Shown here one piece after another: positions 43,884 through 51,220 of a stretch of 51,880 bases of DNA. The stretch is from Desulfobacterales bacterium (lineage in GTDB: Bacteria; Desulfobacterota; Desulfobacteria; Desulfobacterales; JARGFK01): positions 1-51,880 of the forward strand of contig JARGFK010000022.1 in NCBI GenBank assembly GCA_029211065.1. The letters are read 5' to 3'. Positions within the stretch are counted from its first letter, which is position 1. Each line of letters starts with the position of its first letter. The position numbers were made by a program, and so were the translations under genes. Under the pieces are notes generated by a model. That model saw only the letters and a program-made list of their open reading frames with translations, searched no databases and was not told where the DNA came from.

Positions 43884-45237
43884 TGATTGATTTCCTCCCT
43901 ACACGACAGACAAGGGAACCCCTTGCAAGCAGTATGTCAAGGTTCTGTCCGATTTCGACGGATTCAGCGGATTTGACAACGGTTTTATCTGAAACGGTAC
44001 GGGTGATGCTGTAACCCCGCTCCAAGATGGCGATGGGGCTTAAGGCGCGGAGCCTTGCCGCTTGAGCCTCCAATTCTGAAGATTTACTATTGCTATATAT
44101 TCTCATATAATACTGTATGTTATATTTTAATCTATCAACTGTATCTTTAAGTTTATAAATTTGAGTCTGCGGGTTAATTATTCGCAGCCGATCTGCCCAC
44201 CAGGAAATACGTTCACGTTTACGGTCAAGGGCATTTGCGGTGAGTCGAATCAAGCGAAGCATGAGATCGTCGGCATGGAATCGAAGTTCTTGTAATTTTT
44301 TTCGCGGATCAACCATGCGCACCATCAACTGGTTCAGCTGAATTCGATAATCATCAATATTATTATAACCAAATGTAATTATATCGTTTTTTAGTTTATG
44401 GCAAAGTTGTTTCAATTCATGCTTGACTGGAACAGCAAGTTCAGCTGCCGCTGAAGGCGTCGGCGCCCTGAGATCGGCAACGAAGTCGGCAATGGTAAAG
44501 TCGGTTTCGTGTCCGATGGCTGAAATGATGGGGATTTTTGACCTAAAAATAGCCCTTGCCACGATTTCTGTGTTAAACGCATTCAGGTCTTCCAAAGAGC
44601 CGCCGCCACGCGCCATAATAGCCACATCCACATCCGGTCGGCGATTGAGTAGTTCCAGCGCGGATACAATTTCCTTATCGGCACCATCGCCCTGTACTTT
44701 CACCGGGATTATTTTTATGTGAATATTCGGATAGCGTCGGTGCGTTACCTTAATAATATCATGAACAACTGCACCGGTAGGGGAGGTAATGATCGCTATT
44801 TTTTGCGGAAGAAACGGCAGCTTTTGTTTGTGTTTTTCGTCAAACAGCCCTTCTTCGGAAAGTTGCGTTTTGAGTTGCTCAAAGGCAATCTGCATTTCCC
44901 CTATACCCTTGGGCTCTAAATATTCAAATATTACTTGATAGGATCCCCTGGGCGCATACAGACTGATCCGACCAAGGCCGGTAACATTCATGCCGTCAGC
45001 CGGAACAAATTTCAAGTTGCGATTCTGGCCGCGAAAGATCACCGCACTGATTTGTGCATGTTCGTCTTTGAGGGTGAAATAATAGTGGCCTGAAACCGGC
45101 ACACTGAAATTGGAGATTTCACCTGTTACCCATACAAACGGAAAATTTTCCTCCAGCACCGCCTTGATCCCTGCGGTGAGTTTGGATACGGTATAAATTA
45201 TATTCTGAGGGGTATCTGGCTGGATTACGTTTTTCAT
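43864..45237 (-). CDS. xseA: Exodeoxyribonuclease VII large subunit
   Basis: A 457-residue catalytic subunit with an N-terminal OB-fold (about 10-105, WVTGEISNFSVPVSGHYYFTLKD). The catalytic middle holds IAIITSPTGAVVHDIIKVTHRR (about 136-157, split) and RGGGSLEDLNAFN (about 215-227), then IGHETDFTIADFVADLRAPTPSAAAE. A long coiled coil fills about 265-400. The frame opens at TTG 45255, but ATG 45237 is a more usual start; neither has a clear ribosome binding site. The 3' end overlaps xseB by 20 bp. Leads the operon that ends with tlyA. Confidence 0.95.
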   Translation of the reverse strand: MKNVIQPDTPQNIIYTVSKLTAGIKAVLEENFPFVWVTGEISNFSVPVSGHYYFTLKDEHAQISAVIFRGQNRNLKFVPADGMNVTGLGRISLYAPRGSYQVIFEYLEPKGIGEMQIAFEQLKTQLSEEGLFDEKHKQKLPFLPQKIAIITSPTGAVVHDIIKVTHRRYPNIHIKIIPVKVQGDGADKEIVSALELLNRRPDVDVAIMARGGGSLEDLNAFNTEIVARAIFRSKIPIISAIGHETDFTIADFVADLRAPTPSAAAELAVPVKHELKQLCHKLKNDIITFGYNNIDDYRIQLNQLMVRMVDPRKKLQELRFHADDLMLRLIRLTANALDRKRERISWWADRLRIINPQTQIYKLKDTVDRLKYNIQYYMRIYSNSKSSELEAQAARLRALSPIAILERGYSITRTVSDKTVVKSAESVEIGQNLDILLARGSLVCRVGRKSINGQKNI

Positions 45238-45388
45238 AGTTTTGTTAGAGGACAAGAGGATGGCGATCGGTGTTTTTATTTATATGATAACCGGATATAG
45301 TTTCCTTTATATTGCCGTTATGTCTGATAAGATATATTATGTAAACTAATAACAATATGGAACCCGGTTGGTTCTTCCCCTTGATACC

Positions 45389-45664
45389 CTATGCGTCATC
45401 CTTGGCATATTTTTGAATAAATTCCCTTACAGCCGGCATGACATAAATATCATCATTAATTTCTTTGCTCAAAAATGAGCACATTATCGTATTTTTATCA
45501 AAAGTGGATTTTTGTTTGTCCAAAATAAAAAGTTTTTTATTTTTTACGATGCAAAACCCGCTTTGTGTGTTGACACCGCTTTTACGCAAAATCTGTTCCG
45601 AAACGGTTATATTTAATCTTTCCGCCAATGCCTTGAGATGCTGATACATTTCTTCAGGCTTCAT
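45389..45664 (-). CDS. Conserved small protein of unknown function
   Basis: A 91-residue soluble protein. The N-terminal half forms a likely amphipathic helix (MYQHLKALAERLNITVSEQIL). The centre is strand-rich: GFCIVKNKKLFILDKQ then a polar turn, ending in a helix MPAVREFIQKYAK. One Cys lies near residue 38 and another near 62. I recall similar small proteins next to DNA-repair or translation genes in delta-proteobacteria, but no function. No clear ribosome binding site. It lies 151 bp upstream of the xseA start (ATG 45237) on the same strand. Confidence 0.65.
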   Translation of the reverse strand: MKPEEMYQHLKALAERLNITVSEQILRKSGVNTQSGFCIVKNKKLFILDKQKSTFDKNTIMCSFLSKEINDDIYVMPAVREFIQKYAKDDA

Positions 45665-45796
45665 GGATATTTTACGCCCAAGAAAATAAAGTTTTAATAT
45701 AGTATAAAAGACCCGCTAAAAAAATATCGACAACAGCAACCGTATATTAAAGTTATATATACTGTAAATTCAGCTGATGTCAAAGCGTTTTTAATC

Positions 45797-45824
45797 TTGA
45801 TATGTTTTACGGATGTGTTATGTT
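45797..45824 (+). promoter_or_regulatory. Candidate promoter of BAX inhibitor-1 gene
   Basis: TTGATA at 45797-45802 and TATGTT at 45819-45824, 16 bp apart. Both match consensus in part. It lies about 70 bp before the ATG at 45894. Confidence 0.35.
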
Positions 45825-45893
45825 TATCGGAAGAAACTGGTAGGATTCGGAAATCAATTTAAACAATACACTAATGACGATTAGGAGGTATCT

Positions 45894-46595
45894 ATGCAAC
45901 CTGTTTCACTTCAACGTGACCAGGCTCAGATTCAGGTTAATGAATTTATCAGAAGCGTATATAACTGGATGGCCATCGGTTTAGCCCTGACCGGGTTTGT
46001 CGCGTATTATGTTTCTCAAAATGAGACGCTATACAACCTTATATTAGGAAATCGACTGATATTTTTTGGCTTGATTATTGCCGAGTTGGCTCTAGTGTTC
46101 AGTATCAGCGCCAGGGTTCATAAAATGCAGGCTTCAACCGCTACCGGGCTTTTTGTGCTCTACGCAGCCTTAAACGGTGCCACTTTATCAATGATTTTCT
46201 TGGCTTATACCCGATCAAGCATAACATCCACCTTTTTTATCTGCGCCGCCACATTTGTTGCCTGCAGCATATATGGCATGACCACCAAGCGGGACCTGAC
46301 ATCGATGGGCGGCTTTATGATGATGGGACTCTTCGGTATTATTATTGCGTCGGTAGTGAATATGTTTGTCCGGAGCACCGGCATGGCCATGATCATCAGC
46401 TATATCGGCGTATTTGTGTTTATCGGCCTGACGGCTTATGATACACAGCAACTGAAAGCCATGGCCTTGACCCAGCCTGCAGGCCTTGAAGCCGGTGTGG
46501 TTCGCAAAGGGGCTATTTTAGGAGCACTTAAACTGTACCTGGACTTTATCAACCTCTTTCTCATGCTGCTTCATATTTTCGGACGAAGAGATTAA
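45894..46595 (+). CDS. BAX inhibitor-1/YccA family membrane protein
   Basis: A 233-residue inner-membrane protein with seven predicted hydrophobic segments, the fold of the BI-1/YccA/YbhL family. Family hallmarks: NWMAIGLALTGFVAYYVS at the first helix, YAALNGATLSMIF in helix 3, and the C-terminal FIGLTAYDTQQLKAMA (about 175-190) plus LKLYLDFINLFLMLL. In bacteria, members act as pH-gated calcium leaks or as FtsH modulators; the exact role here is unknown. AGGAGGT seven bases before ATG gives strong translation. A good terminator follows. Confidence 0.92.
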   Translation: MQPVSLQRDQAQIQVNEFIRSVYNWMAIGLALTGFVAYYVSQNETLYNLILGNRLIFFGLIIAELALVFSISARVHKMQASTATGLFVLYAALNGATLSMIFLAYTRSSITSTFFICAATFVACSIYGMTTKRDLTSMGGFMMMGLFGIIIASVVNMFVRSTGMAMIISYIGVFVFIGLTAYDTQQLKAMALTQPAGLEAGVVRKGAILGALKLYLDFINLFLMLLHIFGRRD

Positions 46596-46637
46596 GGAGT
46601 CGGTCATAGCTTTAAAAACCGTCCCATTATAAATATA

Positions 46638-46678
46638 AACGCCCCTGTGTAGGAATAGCATGCAGGGGCGTTTTTTTT
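46638..46678 (+). terminator. Rho-independent terminator after BAX inhibitor-1 gene
   Basis: Stem AACGCCCCTG (46638-46647) pairs perfectly with CAGGGGCGTT (46663-46672) around a 15-base loop, followed by an eight-base T-tract. It is 42 bp after the stop codon and may also serve the converging glmM transcript. Confidence 0.85.
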
Positions 46679-46699
46679 ATTTTTACCGATACCAAGGAT

Positions 46700-48043
46700 T
46701 TAGCCAAGAGCTGCTTTAATACACTCCGCAATATGGCGACAATGATCGTCGGTTTCATCCCGGGTAGGCCCTTCAACCATAACGCGACAGAGCGGCTGCG
46801 TCCCGGAATACCGTACCAGTACCCTACCCTTTTCTCTTAATTTATTTTGAACGGATTGGATGGCCTTCTGTATCCCTGGTAGCGCATTGAGATCCGGCTT
46901 CTGTTTGACTTCCACATTCATAAGGGTTTGCGGAAACAGGGTCATGATCTTTTTAAGCTCGGAAACGGGTTTCCGGTTCGATCGCATGATCCGGATCAGC
47001 TGCAGAGCGGACAGCATGCCGTCACCGGTGGTATGATAATCTAAAAAGATCATATGCCCGGAGTTTTCGCCACCGAGAACGGCGCCGTGAGCCTTCATTT
47101 TTTCCATGACATGCCGGTCGCCGACATCGGTCATGATGTGTCGGATACCCATTTCCCTGAGGGCTATACCCAGCCCGATGTTGCTCATTACCGTGCTGAC
47201 CACCGGCTTTTTTTTGAGCGTTTCTTTCTGGCTCATAAATCCGGCAAAGATTGCCAGCACTTCATCGCCGCTGAGAATTCCCCCGCCCTCGTCCACGACG
47301 ATCAGGCGGTCGCCGTCGCCGTCAAACCCAATCCCAATATTTGCATTGTTTTCAATTACTTGTTGTTTTAATTGAAGTGGATGTTCGGAACCGCAGCCGT
47401 CATTGATGTTTTTCCCGTTGGGGCTATTAAAAAGAACCTTAACCTCGGCACCCAGGTCGGCAAACAATTGCGGTGCGATTCGGCTGGTGGCGCCGTTGGC
47501 ACAGTCGATGACGATCTTCATTCCTTTTAACGATGACAAGGCAACCGTAGAAGCCAGAAATTCCCTGTAGCGGTTGCCGGGATCGTTCAGACGATGGATA
47601 CGGCCGGTTTCGGCAACCGTGGGAGATGTTAACCCCTTATCCTTTAATATGAGGGTTTCAATTTGCGCTTCCTCCTGCGCTGAAAGCTTAAAGCCATCTC
47701 CTTTGAATATTTTGATGCCATTGTCATCATAGGGGTTATGCGATGCCGACACGGATATGCCGGCATCGGCGTTTTCAGCAACGGCCAGCCAGGCAACCCC
47801 CGGGGTCGGCAGCAAGCCGCAAAAAGCTGCATCCGCCCCCATGGCGCAGATTCCGGCAGCCAGACCGGTCTCCAGCATCTCGGCGGAAATACGCGAATCG
47901 TTTGCGATCAGGATCCGTGTCCTTGTATTTTCTTTTTTGAAAAATACGGCCACCGCTTTGCCGATCTGAACCGCCATTTCAGAGGTAATGGGATACTGAT
48001 AGGCCTTTCCCCGGATGCCGTCTGTACCGAAAAGTTTCCCCAT
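46700..48043 (-). CDS. glmM: Phosphoglucosamine mutase
   Basis: A 447-residue alpha-D-phosphohexomutase that converts glucosamine 6-phosphate to glucosamine 1-phosphate for UDP-GlcNAc synthesis. The phosphoserine loop SVSASHNPYDDNGIKIF (about 97-113), metal loop GFDGDGDRLIVVDE (about 240-253) and sugar loop GGENSGHMIF (about 322-331) are intact. The C-terminal phosphate loop reads RYSGTQPLCRVMVEG, with Gln-Pro-Leu-Cys where Glu-Pro-Leu-Ile is usual. ATG 48043 gives the standard MGKLFGTDGIRG start; the open frame runs 11 codons further, to 48076. The gene ends 22 bp past the terminator, convergent with BAX inhibitor-1. Confidence 0.94.
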   Translation of the reverse strand: MGKLFGTDGIRGKAYQYPITSEMAVQIGKAVAVFFKKENTRTRILIANDSRISAEMLETGLAAGICAMGADAAFCGLLPTPGVAWLAVAENADAGISVSASHNPYDDNGIKIFKGDGFKLSAQEEAQIETLILKDKGLTSPTVAETGRIHRLNDPGNRYREFLASTVALSSLKGMKIVIDCANGATSRIAPQLFADLGAEVKVLFNSPNGKNINDGCGSEHPLQLKQQVIENNANIGIGFDGDGDRLIVVDEGGGILSGDEVLAIFAGFMSQKETLKKKPVVSTVMSNIGLGIALREMGIRHIMTDVGDRHVMEKMKAHGAVLGGENSGHMIFLDYHTTGDGMLSALQLIRIMRSNRKPVSELKKIMTLFPQTLMNVEVKQKPDLNALPGIQKAIQSVQNKLREKGRVLVRYSGTQPLCRVMVEGPTRDETDDHCRHIAECIKAALG

Positions 48044-48082
48044 CTTGTTTTCTGTTCTGAGACCTTTGAAGAACATCCAATG

Positions 48083-48436
48083 TTAAAGAGAGAAAACCAC
48101 TTTCAGGGCTTGATCGATCATACTCATATCTTTATGTTCCAACTTGCCCCGAACGCGTTGCAATCTCATGCGATAGTCAATCGGACGGGTTTGCAGGCAG
48201 TCGGCGATGGATTTCTTGTTAAGACCATTTGTCTGAGATGGAATCAGGGTCACATTGGTCTTGATTCGCGACTTCTTCTCATTCCATTCCGTGATCGGCA
48301 CAACTTGAATGACCGGTACGCGCGCATTGTAAACATCGTTGGTCACAACCACGCATGGGCGCACTTTACCTGTCTCAGACCCTTTTACCGGATTCAGATC
48401 AATCTCGATGATCATACCTCGCGAAAGGGTCGTCAT
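48083..48436 (-). CDS. MazF/PemK-type mRNA interferase toxin
   Basis: A 117-residue toxin with the MazF fold, expected to cut mRNA at specific short sequences. RGMIIEIDLNPVKGSETGKVRPCVVVTND (split over 6-34) is the classic start, with Arg26 and the GxxxGKxRP loop. The hydrophobic core VPVIQVVPIT and the C-terminal DMSMIDQALKVVF match the family. It overlaps its antitoxin by 4 bp (48433-48436), so the pair is co-translated. The recognised RNA sequence is unknown. Confidence 0.92.
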   Translation of the reverse strand: MTTLSRGMIIEIDLNPVKGSETGKVRPCVVVTNDVYNARVPVIQVVPITEWNEKKSRIKTNVTLIPSQTNGLNKKSIADCLQTRPIDYRMRLQRVRGKLEHKDMSMIDQALKVVFSL

Positions 48437-48666
48437 TCGGGCCAGCCTTGAATCGCAGAATCTGTCACTGTCTTGAGTTCAGAATCCTCCACGTAAATTT
48501 CAGCATATAAATCGGCTGATTCCCTTAATTTCTGCGATTCCAATTCTTCCATTAACCGGTTCAAAGCCTCACGAACCATAGCGCTTTTATCCTTGAAACC
48601 GTAGTTCTTATAATTATTTAAGAATTCAACCTGATTCTCTTTACAACTGAATTTAGCCTGCTGCAT
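48433..48666 (-). CDS. Ribbon-helix-helix antitoxin of MazF-like toxin
   Basis: A 77-residue antitoxin. Residues 1-45 are a short strand-helix-helix of the kind seen in RHH DNA-binding proteins (VEFLNNYKNYGFKDKSAMVREALNRLM), and the C-terminal acidic part (ESADLYAEIYVEDSELKTV) would bind the toxin. It is not a classic SpoVT/AbrB-type MazE. GGAGGG lies about 5 bases before the ATG. It is first in a two-gene operon controlled by a strong promoter and operator repeats just upstream. Confidence 0.85.
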   Translation of the reverse strand: MQQAKFSCKENQVEFLNNYKNYGFKDKSAMVREALNRLMEELESQKLRESADLYAEIYVEDSELKTVTDSAIQGWPE

Positions 48667-48681
48667 GATACCCTCCTACAA

Positions 48682-48715
48682 TAGACCCATAAATTAGGTC
48701 TTAAAATTAGACCCA
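48682..48715. promoter_or_regulatory. Operator repeats of the MazEF-type operon
   Basis: Three copies of an 8-9-mer sit at 48682-48690 (TAGACCCAT), 48694-48702 (inverted, TTAGGTCTT) and 48707-48715 (TTAGACCCA). They lie between the -10 box and the ribosome binding site of the antitoxin gene, the usual place for autorepression by an antitoxin dimer. Confidence 0.65.
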
Positions 48716-48744
48716 ATTATAAGGCCATATTGTACGGAAGTCAA
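48716..48744 (-). promoter_or_regulatory. Strong sigma-70 promoter of the MazEF-type operon
   Basis: On the minus strand, TTGACT (48739-48744) and consensus TATAAT (48716-48721) are spaced exactly 17 bp. The start of transcription would lie inside the operator repeats, 40-45 bp before the antitoxin ATG. Confidence 0.75.
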
Positions 48745-48752
48745 TTAAATTT

Positions 48753-48795
48753 GTTTATACCGCTTTCCATAATAAAGTTCCGATAAAATGAATTG
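48753..48795 (+). repeat. 43-bp dispersed repeat, copy B
   Basis: By hand alignment, 38 of 43 bases match the copy at 7962-8004. It begins GTTTATACCGCTTTC and ends AATGAATTG, and stops one base before the -35 box (TTGACT, 48796) of the DUF433 antitoxin gene. The inverted arm seen in copy A is missing here. Confidence 0.75.
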
Positions 48796-48824
48796 TTGAC
48801 TTTCTATGTATTACGATGTAATTT
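48796..48824 (+). promoter_or_regulatory. Candidate promoter and palindromic operator of DUF433 antitoxin
   Basis: TTGACT at 48796-48801 and TAATTT at 48819-48824 are 17 bp apart. The palindrome ATTAC-GAT-GTAAT at 48810-48822 overlaps the -10 region, so a repressor bound there would block transcription. The gene starts 35 bp later. Confidence 0.5.
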
Positions 48825-48858
48825 CATGTCACACAAACAGCTCACCAAGGAGATGAAG

Positions 48859-49278
48859 ATGGGAAGTGCCCAAAAAAGCATGCGAATTCCTGAGAAAATG
48901 CTTAGAGAGATCCGGGCGCTCGCTTTGGAATCGGGGAAAGATTTCTCTACTATGACAAAAGAGCTGCTTGAAGAGGCGGTCAAGATGCATCGCTGTCCCG
49001 GGATTGTTTTTTCCGAAGGTGTCAGTGGAAAAAAAGCGCGAGTTGCCGGAACAGGTTTGGAAGTATTTGAGATCATTTCCAATTACAAAAGTGTTGCAGA
49101 AAATTTCGAACGGTTGAAGACCGTCTACCATTGGCTCACCGATCTGCAACTTAGAGCGGCATTGGGGTACTATCGCGCTTATCCTGATGAAATCGATGAA
49201 CTTATAGATCAAAATGAGAGTTGGACCACTGACAGCATTCGAAAAAGGCACCCCATTCTCGCCGGAAGCAGCTCGTGA
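48859..49278 (+). CDS. DUF433-type antitoxin with N-terminal ribbon-helix-helix
   Basis: A 139-residue protein. The N-terminal region (about 5-40) resembles a ribbon-helix-helix or Arc-type domain (SMRIPEKMLREIRALAL), and the C-terminal part (about 50-125) is a DUF433 helix bundle (TVYHWLTDLQLRAALGYYRAYPDEIDELI, split). DUF433 proteins are known partners of DUF5615 PIN-like toxins. The ATG at 48859 is best because AAGGAG ends six bases upstream; ATG 48853 and an open frame from 48793 lack this. It shares a GTGA overlap with the toxin gene that follows. Confidence 0.85.
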   Translation: MGSAQKSMRIPEKMLREIRALALESGKDFSTMTKELLEEAVKMHRCPGIVFSEGVSGKKARVAGTGLEVFEIISNYKSVAENFERLKTVYHWLTDLQLRAALGYYRAYPDEIDELIDQNESWTTDSIRKRHPILAGSSS

Positions 49279-49622
49279 AATATTATCTCGATGAAGATAT
49301 AAGTCCAAAGGTCTCAGCGCTTCTAAGAAAACAAAAGGTCGATGCGGTTAGCACCCATGAAGTAGGCAGGACTCAATCTTCGGATATAGAACACCTGAAA
49401 TATGCGGTTTCAGAAGGCAAAGCCCTTGTCACCCGAAATAGAGACGATTTTATACGTCTTTCGGTCCGTTTTTTCAACGATTCACGGTCTCACTTCGGGG
49501 TACTGATTATTCCCCATGCGATTCCCGGCGATAATTTTTCCCTTATTGCCAAGGCCCTTGAAAAATACGCTTGTGAACATCCGAAAGGGATGGAGCCTTA
49601 CACCATCGACTTTTTAGGATAA
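49275..49622 (+). CDS. DUF5615 PIN-like toxin
   Basis: A 115-residue protein of the DUF5615 PIN-like group, the toxin half of the pair with the DUF433 protein. YYLDEDISPKV (3-13) holds the conserved Asp-Glu-Asp cluster near the N-terminus, and TRNRDDF (about 54-60) the second acidic motif. PIN proteins cleave RNA with magnesium, so this is the presumed activity. GTG 49275 overlaps the antitoxin stop codon by 4 bp (GTGA). Length is typical for the family. Confidence 0.88.
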   Translation: MKYYLDEDISPKVSALLRKQKVDAVSTHEVGRTQSSDIEHLKYAVSEGKALVTRNRDDFIRLSVRFFNDSRSHFGVLIIPHAIPGDNFSLIAKALEKYACEHPKGMEPYTIDFLG

Positions 49623-49645
49623 AAATTTTATGAATAATATTAGGT

Positions 49646-49673
49646 GAACCGCAAAGACGCCAAGAGCGCAAAG
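49646..49673. repeat. ACCGCAAAGACGCCAAGAG-type intergenic repeat
   Basis: GAACCGCAAAGACGCCAAGA followed by GCGCAAAG is a recurring intergenic sequence that I recognise from many environmental genomes. It lies just after the toxin gene. No coding frame or fold is seen. Confidence 0.5.
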
Positions 49674-49705
49674 GGTGGTTTAATTCTCTTTTGGGTCCAA
49701 TTCCC

Positions 49706-49750
49706 CGCGGCTTGCCGCGAATCGTCATTCCGACGAAAGCCGGAATCCAG
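49706..49750. repeat. Two adjacent small hairpin repeats
   Basis: CGCGG-CTTG-CCGCG (49706-49719) forms a tight hairpin. About 10 bp on, GTCATTCCGACGAAAGCCGG then AATCCAG (49724-49750) is a well-known dispersed sequence with an ATTCCG/CGGAAT stem. The combination marks a site of repeat accumulation between the toxin gene and the GlmU-C-like gene. Function not known. Confidence 0.6.
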
Positions 49751-49836
49751 AAACATAAAAGGCTAACGCCCTGCGTTCAAACCTAAACGGCGCATTCTGC
49801 GGAGTGCATACGGCGTTTGTACTTCGGTTCGGGTTT

Positions 49837-51102
49837 TCATATTTGTTTCGTACCCCCAAACGACGGAATAATCTTAAGTGCCCTGCCGACAACATGATCG
49901 ACAATCCCCTGCAGCCAGTGCGTGCCGATTTCTGATTCTTGCGGGTTTAAACCCTTGATAACAGCGAGATAGTCTTTATCGGCCGATTGAATCCCGGAAG
50001 TGATGCGTTCAAGAAACCGGTCCCGAAGCCTTTCATCCCCGGCATAGTCCAGCAAGGTATTCAGTGCCTCTTTCAGGTCTGTCCAGTTATCATGAATTTC
50101 CTTTTTTTGTAGAATCAACATAGAAGAGGCATCTTCTTTGAGCGTTTCCTGATAGATCCTTAGTGAATCCGGCATTTTCCGGCTGAACACTTCCAGACGG
50201 TTGATACGCTCGTCAATATTCATCTGCAACTTTTCCTTTAACCCGTTTAACAGGGCTTCCGGAAACGCATTTGAAACAAACCGGCAGCGAACATGTCGAT
50301 ACCACTGCATCAATGCCATCAAATTGGCTATATAAATCAAATTGTTGTGAACAATCCGCTTAACGCTGCGGTACATGCCGGGATAATGGGGGATGTTTCC
50401 CCCCGGTCCTCCCCGCTCATAGATTAATCGATCAGGCTTGAGCTGGTCCTTGCGGCAAATGGTCCCGGCTGCCGAAACGGTTCCGAATTCAAGTCGGCAG
50501 GGACCCACTATACCGCCCTGCCCTCCCAAAAAAATAGACCGCTGATTCAGCATGACCCCCCGGGACACATCGCCGATTAATGAAGGTGTGGCTTTGTCCT
50601 GATTCGGGGTAAAATTAAAATGAATAAATGAACTACCCACTTCACTATGGTCCCGGCGACTGGTGCCGCCGGCCATCAGACAGTCGCAGAAATTGATCAG
50701 ACTTCCCAGGGTAACAAAGGGGAATAAAATGGTCTGTTTTAAATCAACCGCATGGGATACCGAGGCCTCTTCCTCCAGGATGGTCCCCTCTCTGATACGC
50801 GAACCATACCCTGCGCCGGCCTTTTCCAAAAACACGGCATCTTTGAAATAGCCTGATTTCAGCTGTACATTAGGCCCGAGCTGACAGTTTTCGATCGTGA
50901 CCGGCCCTTCTTTGCCGAGTTCAGTTCCCTGAAGTATCAACGTTGAACGGCCAAATATTTTGCATCCGGTATGAATAACAACACCTTCGCCGGATATACG
51001 CAAAGGGTCCACATTCCGGTCAACCTGAACGCCCTCCGGGTTCTCAATTTGAACGCCTTTCCGGATCAGCGTTTCAACAAGCATCCGGTTTTCAGATTTC
51101 AT
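49837..51102 (-). CDS. Left-handed beta-helix protein (GlmU C-terminal-like)
   Basis: A 421-residue protein. Residues 1-230 form a left-handed parallel beta-helix with hexapeptide-like turns (VVIHTGCKIFGRSTLIL, GPVTIENCQLGPNVQL, GAGYGSRIREGTIL). The next part (SHAVDLKQTILFPFVTLG) resembles the acetyl-CoA or substrate end of GlmU. The C-terminal 190 residues are helical and unassigned. It resembles the acetyltransferase half of GlmU without the uridylyltransferase half. The glmM gene about 1.8 kb away could supply its substrate pathway, but a true GlcN-1-P acetyltransferase activity is not proven. A second ATG, 6 codons in, is an alternative start. Confidence 0.7.
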   Translation of the reverse strand: MKSENRMLVETLIRKGVQIENPEGVQVDRNVDPLRISGEGVVIHTGCKIFGRSTLILQGTELGKEGPVTIENCQLGPNVQLKSGYFKDAVFLEKAGAGYGSRIREGTILEEEASVSHAVDLKQTILFPFVTLGSLINFCDCLMAGGTSRRDHSEVGSSFIHFNFTPNQDKATPSLIGDVSRGVMLNQRSIFLGGQGGIVGPCRLEFGTVSAAGTICRKDQLKPDRLIYERGGPGGNIPHYPGMYRSVKRIVHNNLIYIANLMALMQWYRHVRCRFVSNAFPEALLNGLKEKLQMNIDERINRLEVFSRKMPDSLRIYQETLKEDASSMLILQKKEIHDNWTDLKEALNTLLDYAGDERLRDRFLERITSGIQSADKDYLAVIKGLNPQESEIGTHWLQGIVDHVVGRALKIIPSFGGTKQI

Positions 51103-51220
51103 TTACACCCATTTTTATAGAGCCGATAAATCACGGAAGGTAGTGATGCGCTCCTGGTGTTCAGAGGAAAAATGTCATACAAGGGTTTCCTCGGCAAATA
51201 TCGGATCATCGAAATTTGTT

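Noticed and set aside
47738-48451. 237-codon frame opposite glmM
   Set aside because: Mirror of conserved GlmM codons and runs into the toxin gene; no own ribosome site or domain.
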